Origin: Opitutaceae bacterium
GTDB lineage: Bacteria; Verrucomicrobiota; Verrucomicrobiia; Opitutales; Opitutaceae
Length of the DNA: 11,356 nucleotides
Direction of reading: 5' to 3'
Assembly: GCA_031254955.1 (NCBI GenBank)
Contig: JAIRTK010000092.1
Coordinates: 1-11,356 of the forward strand
Shown: positions 7,463 to 11,356 of the stretch, piece after piece
Layout: the number at the start of each line of letters is the position of its first letter
How positions within the stretch are numbered: the stretch's first letter is position 1
The notes under the pieces: model-generated
What the model was told of the DNA's origin: nothing
The model's input: only the letters and a program-made list of their open reading frames with translations
Databases searched by the model: none
Position numbers and translations under genes: made by a program

Positions 7463-8443
7463 ATGAATATGAAATCCGCCGCGCTTCCCGCCATTCTACT
7501 TGCCGGTGTCCTGTCTTCGCCGTTTGCGGCAAACGCGCAGGATGGCCCCCGCTCTAAACTTCCGCCGCCGGACTTCGCCAATGTTGCCTACGGCCCGCAT
7601 GCGCGCCATGTCATGGACGTGTGGCTCGCGCAATCCGCCAAGCCCGCGCCGCTGCTGCTGTATTTTCACGGCGGGGGTTTCCGCGCCGGGGACAAGGGCA
7701 ACCTCTGGCCCGCCGTGCTGCGCGAGGCGCTGGGCGCCGGCATCACGGTGGCCGCGGCCAATTACCGGCTCTCACCCGACGTTTCCTTTCCCGGCCACTA
7801 TATGGATTGCGCGCGGGCGCTCCAGTTCGCGCGGCATTCGGCGAAAGCGTGGAACATCGACCCGGACCGGGTCGCGCTCATCGGGAGCTCCGCCGGGGCG
7901 GGCACGTCGCTTTGAATCGCGTTTCACGATGATCTGGCCGAGCGGGACAGCGACGACCCGGTCGCGCGCGAATCGACGCGCGTGTCGTGCGTGGTTGTCG
8001 CCGGCGCGCAGCCGACCTACGATCCGCGCGTGATCCGGGAAGTCGCGGGTGAGGCCGCGTCCCGGCATCAGGCGCTCGTGTCGATGTATGGATTGACGCC
8101 CGGCGAGGCGGATTCGGAAAAAGCGCACCGGCTTTACGAACAGGCCGCGCCCATCACCTACCTGACGAAGGACGACCCGCCGGTGTATGCCTATTATACG
8201 GAACCGAAAGCCGCCGTGCCGGCGGGCAGCCGCGCCGGAACCGGCATCCACCATCCGAATCTCGGCCTGTATCTGAAAAAGCACATGGACGCGCTGAATA
8301 TCGAGTGCGTGGTCGCGCACAAAAGCGACGGACATAATTTTCCCGCCGAGGGCGTCGCCTTCATGAAAAAACATTTCGGCATGCAGGGTCTTCGTTTGCC
8401 AAATCATTTAAAACCCCGATGCTCATCCGTCTTCATAAAATGA
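7463..8443 (+). pseudogene. Alpha/beta hydrolase interrupted by one in-frame TGA
   Basis: The frame from ATG 7463 is open for 150 codons, hits TGA at 7913-7915, and then continues in the same frame with no other stop to 8443 (326 codons if the TGA is read). Both halves belong to one esterase/lipase-type alpha/beta hydrolase. The first has a signal peptide ending ANAQ, the oxyanion motif HGGGF at 69-73, YRLSPD, and the nucleophile elbow GSSAG at 141-145 (Ser143). The second begins IAFHDDLAERDSDDPVARES and carries TKDDPPVYAYYTEP, GIHHPNLGL and a late SDGHNFP that may supply the His. The interruption falls in GTSL-stop-IAFHDD, where I recall family members having Trp, so a TGG to TGA change is the simplest cause. 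Alternatives are a sequencing error or readthrough. The truncated product lacks the catalytic His. The next gene overlaps its stop. Confidence 0.82.
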
Positions 8444-9369
8444 ATACAAAAACTGGCCCCCGCCTCCATTTTCTCGCCGCTGTATTTTTGCTGGTCGCCT
8501 TCGCATCCCTTGGCGCGCAAACCGTCGAGGAGTATCCGCTCCGACCCATTGACCCGAAACTGAAGGCAGCCGAATCGCCGTCCGAGCGGGTTGTCTTTCG
8601 TCCGCGAAGTGTGGACGACCACGGATTCAACCGCACCCTGCTGGAAACCTCCTTCGCCACGCTTACCATTTACCGGCCCGCGCCGGAGAACAATCGCGGC
8701 ACGGCGATCGTCGCATGTCCGGGCGGCGGATACGGCATGGTCGTCATCGACCGCGAGGGGCACTGGATCGCCCGCTATTTTCAAAAGCTCGGCTATACGG
8801 TGGTCGTGCTAAAATATCGCCTGCCGAAACCCGGTGTCACCGGCGATGCGCTGCCGCTCAGCCAGCAGGACGCCCTTGAGGCGATCCGTTACGCGCGCGC
8901 CCACGCCGCCGCGTGGGGAGTGAAGCGCGTCGGCATCATGGGAGGCTCGGCGGGCGGACATCTCGCGGGCAGCACGGCGTTTTTCGGCGAGGCCGGGGAC
9001 GGCTCGATGCCCGATTTCGTGGCGCTGCTCTATCCCGTCATCTGCATGGACCCGCCCTATGCGCACCAAGGCTCGCGCGACAACCTCCTCGGCCCGTCGC
9101 CGTCGCCGGAGCGCGTCGCGGAGTATTCGCTGGAGCGCAGGGCGCGCCCCGGCCTGCCGCCGTTTTTCCTCGTCCACGCGAAGGACGACAAGGTCGTGCC
9201 CATCGAGAACAGCCGCCTGCTGGCCGGCGCGCTCCGCAAGGCGAACGTCCCCGTGACGCTCATCGAATACAACACCGGCTCGCACGGCTTTTCGCTTGGC
9301 CGCGCCCCCGGCCATGAAACCGCCGGATGGAAGGACGATTTTGTCAAATGGCTCGACGCGCTCCCGTGA
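8440..9369 (+). CDS. Secreted alpha/beta hydrolase (BD-FAE/acetylesterase-like)
   Basis: This 309-residue protein is probably an exported carbohydrate esterase. I chose ATG 8440, which starts MNTKTGPRLHFLAAVFLLVA and gives a signal peptide cleaved near residue 26 (LGAQ). An in-frame ATG at 8419 would add seven residues. The oxyanion loop is PGGGY at 94-98 (family usually HGGGY), the nucleophile is Ser170 in GGSAGGH, the acid is probably Asp250 in HAKDDKVVP, and the His is His282 in GSHGF. The triad is complete, so this is the intact one of the two neighbouring hydrolases. In this family, removal of acetyl or feruloyl groups from glycans is common. Removal of O-acetyl groups from the imported sugar is a reasonable but untested role. 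Its ATG overlaps the TGA of the broken hydrolase gene (ATGA), so its translation may depend on ribosomes reaching that stop. Confidence 0.87.
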   Translation: MNTKTGPRLHFLAAVFLLVAFASLGAQTVEEYPLRPIDPKLKAAESPSERVVFRPRSVDDHGFNRTLLETSFATLTIYRPAPENNRGTAIVACPGGGYGMVVIDREGHWIARYFQKLGYTVVVLKYRLPKPGVTGDALPLSQQDALEAIRYARAHAAAWGVKRVGIMGGSAGGHLAGSTAFFGEAGDGSMPDFVALLYPVICMDPPYAHQGSRDNLLGPSPSPERVAEYSLERRARPGLPPFFLVHAKDDKVVPIENSRLLAGALRKANVPVTLIEYNTGSHGFSLGRAPGHETAGWKDDFVKWLDALP

Positions 9370-9423
9370 CGTCGGGCAAGCAGCCCTTGTTTACACAAGC
9401 CATGAGCCACCGCGACGAGAAGG

Positions 9424-9621
9424 ATTTTTAATGAACCGCGAAGGATTCGAAGGGCGCGAAGGAATTGCTGATTCAATATTATTTTCAAAACTGTTTTGTT
9501 CTTTGAATTTAATAATCTTTCATGCGCATCCTTTTTTAGCTTCGCATCCTTCGCGCCCTTCGCGGTTAAAAATCCCGGCTTTCCGCTGTTTTTGCGTGAT
9601 TTCGCATTCTTTGTGATTAAT
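9424..9621. repeat. Hairpin repeat C (CGCGAAGG family) with extra half-site
   Basis: The left arm at about 9434-9463 is made of 9-nt units CGCGAAGGA, TTCGAAGGG, CGCGAAGGA. The right arm at about 9547-9567 is the reverse complement of the same string lacking one 9-nt unit, and both arms are flanked by ATTTTTAA-type sequence. The loop, about 9465-9528, is A/T-rich. A further half-site at about 9588-9620 reads, on the other strand, as CACAAAGAA, TGCGAAATC, ACGCAAAAA. It fills most of the 272-nt gap between the hydrolase and kinase genes. No gene is seen in the gap. Confidence 0.8.
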
Positions 9622-9641
9622 AAAAACCGGCACTTTTCATC

Positions 9642-11306
9642 ATGAACACCACCACCTATTACCTCGGCATCGATGTCGGCACCGGCAGCGCGCGCGCCGG
9701 TATTTTTGACCAAAGCGGCAACATGGCCGGTTCGGCCAGTTTCCCCATCCAGATGTGGAAACCCGCGCCCGACCATGTCGAGCAATCCTCCGACAACATC
9801 TGGCGCTCCTGCTGCGCCGCCGCCCGCGCCGCGCTCGCGAAATCCGGCGTCAATCCCGCCGACATCAAGGGCGTGGGTTTCGACGCCACCTGCTCCCTGG
9901 TCGCGCTCGACGCCGCCGACCGCCCCGTCTCGCTCAGCACCACCGGCAAGGCCGCGCAGAATGTCATCGTATGGATGGATCACCGCGCCATCGCGCAGGC
10001 GGGCCGCATCAACGCCACCCGCCATCCCGTGCTCCGCTACGTCGGCGGCGTCATTTCGCCCGAGATGCAGACGCCGAAGCTCCTCTGGCTTCGCGAAAAC
10101 CTGCCCGCCGCTTGGAAAGCCACCGCGCGCTTTTTCGATTTGCCCGATTTTCTCACCTACCGCGCGACCGGCAACGACACACGCTCGCTCTGCTCCGTCG
10201 TCTGCAAATGGACCTACCTCGGCCACAAAGGCCCCGACGGCGCGGGCTGGGACGCGGGCTATTTCCGCAAAATCGGGCTTGGCGACCTCGCGGACGAAGC
10301 CTTCAAGCGCATCGGCCAAAAAGTCCGTCCCATGGGCGAGCCTGTCGGCGACGGCCTCAACGCCAGAGCCGCGAAGGAATTCGGCCTCGTCGCCGGCACG
10401 CCCGTCGGCGTATCGATCATCGACGCGCACGCCGGCGGCCTCGGCATGCTCGGCGCCAGGCTGGGGCGCGAAAAAGTCACGCCCGCGACGCTCAACCACC
10501 GCCTCGCGCTCATCGGCGGCACCTCCACCTGCCACATGGCCGCGTCGGAAAAGCCGCGTTTCATCCACGGCATCTGGGGACCGTATTTCTCCGCCATGAT
10601 TCCCGGCCTGTGGCTCACCGAAGGCGGCCAGTCCGCGGTCGGCGCGCTCATGGATCACATCATCCAGTCGCATCCCGCGTCCGGCCCGCTGATGAAGGAG
10701 GCGAAGAAGGCGGGCAAAAGCATCTTCGACCTGCTCAACGACCGCCTCGACACGATGGCCGCCGCGGAAAAACTCCCGCACCCCGCCGCGCTCACCCGCG
10801 ACCTCCACGTCCTGCCCTATTTTCATGGCAACCGCTCGCCGCGCGCGAACCCGACGCTCAAGGGCGTCATTTCCGGCCTGACGCTTTCCGCGACCGCCGA
10901 CGAGCTGGCGCGCCAGTATCTCGCGACGATCCAGGCGCTCGCCTGCGGCACGCGCCACATCGTCGAGGAGATGAACCGCAAAGGCTACCGGATCGACACG
11001 CTCCTCGCCTGCGGCGGCGGCACGAAAAACCGCGTCTTCCTGCGCGAGCACGCCGACAGCACCGGCTGCAAGCTCGTGCTTCCGAAAGAACCCGAGGCGG
11101 TGCTGCTCGGCGCGGCGGTGCTCGGCGCGGTGGCCGCGCGCGGCGACGGCGGCCTGCTCGCCGTGATGGAAAAGATGAACGCCGCCGGCAAGGTGATCGC
11201 GCCCTCGCGCGGCAGGATCGCGGCGTATCATGATTCCAAATACGCCGTCTTCCACCGCCTGCACAAGGACTTCCTCGCCTGCCGCGCGCTGATGGCGAAG
11301 GCCTGA
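9642..11306 (+). CDS. FGGY-family carbohydrate kinase, D-ribulokinase type
   Basis: This 554-residue cytoplasmic ATP-dependent sugar kinase probably phosphorylates a pentulose. The N-terminal phosphate loop is [13 protein letters not shown] at 11-23. FDATCS near 80-85, VWMDHRA near 110-116 and [17 protein letters not shown] near 134-150 are the phrases that separate the D-ribulose kinase/FGGY group (eukaryotic FGGY, yeast YDR109C) from xylulokinase and glycerol kinase. Asp251 in IIDAHAGG is the likely catalytic base. IGGTSTCHM near 291-299 and CGGG at 457-460 form the ATP site. The length is normal for the group. NanK, the sialate-pathway kinase, is a ROK protein, so this is not its substitute by family. 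The ATG at 9642 has no Shine-Dalgarno sequence. The repeat upstream and different base use suggest it is transcribed apart from the preceding cluster, perhaps with pentose or ribitol genes beyond the window. Confidence 0.9.
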   Translation: MNTTTYYLGIDVGTGSARAGIFDQSGNMAGSASFPIQMWKPAPDHVEQSSDNIWRSCCAAARAALAKSGVNPADIKGVGFDATCSLVALDAADRPVSLSTTGKAAQNVIVWMDHRAIAQAGRINATRHPVLRYVGGVISPEMQTPKLLWLRENLPAAWKATARFFDLPDFLTYRATGNDTRSLCSVVCKWTYLGHKGPDGAGWDAGYFRKIGLGDLADEAFKRIGQKVRPMGEPVGDGLNARAAKEFGLVAGTPVGVSIIDAHAGGLGMLGARLGREKVTPATLNHRLALIGGTSTCHMAASEKPRFIHGIWGPYFSAMIPGLWLTEGGQSAVGALMDHIIQSHPASGPLMKEAKKAGKSIFDLLNDRLDTMAAAEKLPHPAALTRDLHVLPYFHGNRSPRANPTLKGVISGLTLSATADELARQYLATIQALACGTRHIVEEMNRKGYRIDTLLACGGGTKNRVFLREHADSTGCKLVLPKEPEAVLLGAAVLGAVAARGDGGLLAVMEKMNAAGKVIAPSRGRIAAYHDSKYAVFHRLHKDFLACRALMAKA

Positions 11307-11356
11307 GCGCGGCGCGTTCGCTGGGGGCGGTGCGGGAGGGAAAAATCTGCCGGCTG

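Noticed and set aside
7913..7915. TGA as selenocysteine codon
   Set aside because: The position sits after the nucleophile elbow where Trp is expected rather than Cys, and I see no convincing stem-loop directly downstream. No selenoprotein of this family is known to me.
9057..11264. Long open frame (735 codons) on the minus strand across repeat C, opposite the kinase and hydrolase genes
   Set aside because: It runs through two well-supported + strand genes and the hairpin repeat. The translation is low-complexity and shows repeat-derived Ala/Lys-rich segments.
9642..11306. Kinase as NanK or xylulokinase
   Set aside because: NanK belongs to the ROK family. Xylulokinase lacks the FDATCS, VWMDHRA and [12 protein letters not shown] phrases, which fit the D-ribulokinase/FGGY group better.

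Overview
The window is GC-rich (by eye a little over 60% G+C), densely coding, and every convincing gene is on the + strand. GC-rich codon use, secreted FG-GAP and BNR/Asp-box proteins, BD-FAE-type esterases, missing Shine-Dalgarno sequences and hairpin repeats built on CGCGAAGG units suggest a Verrucomicrobiota bacterium, possibly Opitutaceae. That placement is inferred from style; no rRNA or other marker gene is present.

Layout: (1) 19-2139 encodes a secreted protein with nine FG-GAP/VCBS-like DxDGDG motifs. (2) 2140-2465 has no gene but holds two imperfect hairpin repeats. (3) 2466-9369 is a tightly packed run: a DapA/N-acetylneuraminate lyase-family aldolase, a secreted Asp-box propeller protein, a sodium:solute symporter overlapping it by ATGA, a second secreted Asp-box protein, an alpha/beta hydrolase broken by one in-frame TGA, and an intact alpha/beta hydrolase whose ATG overlaps the stop of the broken one. 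(4) 9370-9641 holds a third hairpin repeat of the same family. (5) 9642-11306 encodes an FGGY kinase of the D-ribulokinase type. The last 50 bases hold nothing I recognise.

The central run looks like a small sugar-acid scavenging cluster: exported propeller proteins and esterases would process a glycan or acylated sugar, the symporter would import the product, and the aldolase would cleave it to pyruvate plus an aldose. Sialic acid is the obvious first guess because sialidase-like, lyase-like and SSS genes sit together. However, the aldolase lacks two residues typical of sialate lyase, neither propeller protein shows the RIP motif of true sialidases, and no nanE, nanK or nagB is in the window. 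The substrate is best treated as an unidentified 2-keto-3-deoxy acid or nonulosonate. The kinase is separated by a repeat and lacks the TATA islands seen in the other genes, so it may be a separate unit.

Items that most deserve a second look are the lone TGA at a probable Trp position, the 9-nt-unit hairpin family, exact TATAAT-type islands inside GC-rich genes, and the pyrimidine-rich leaders without Shine-Dalgarno sequences.
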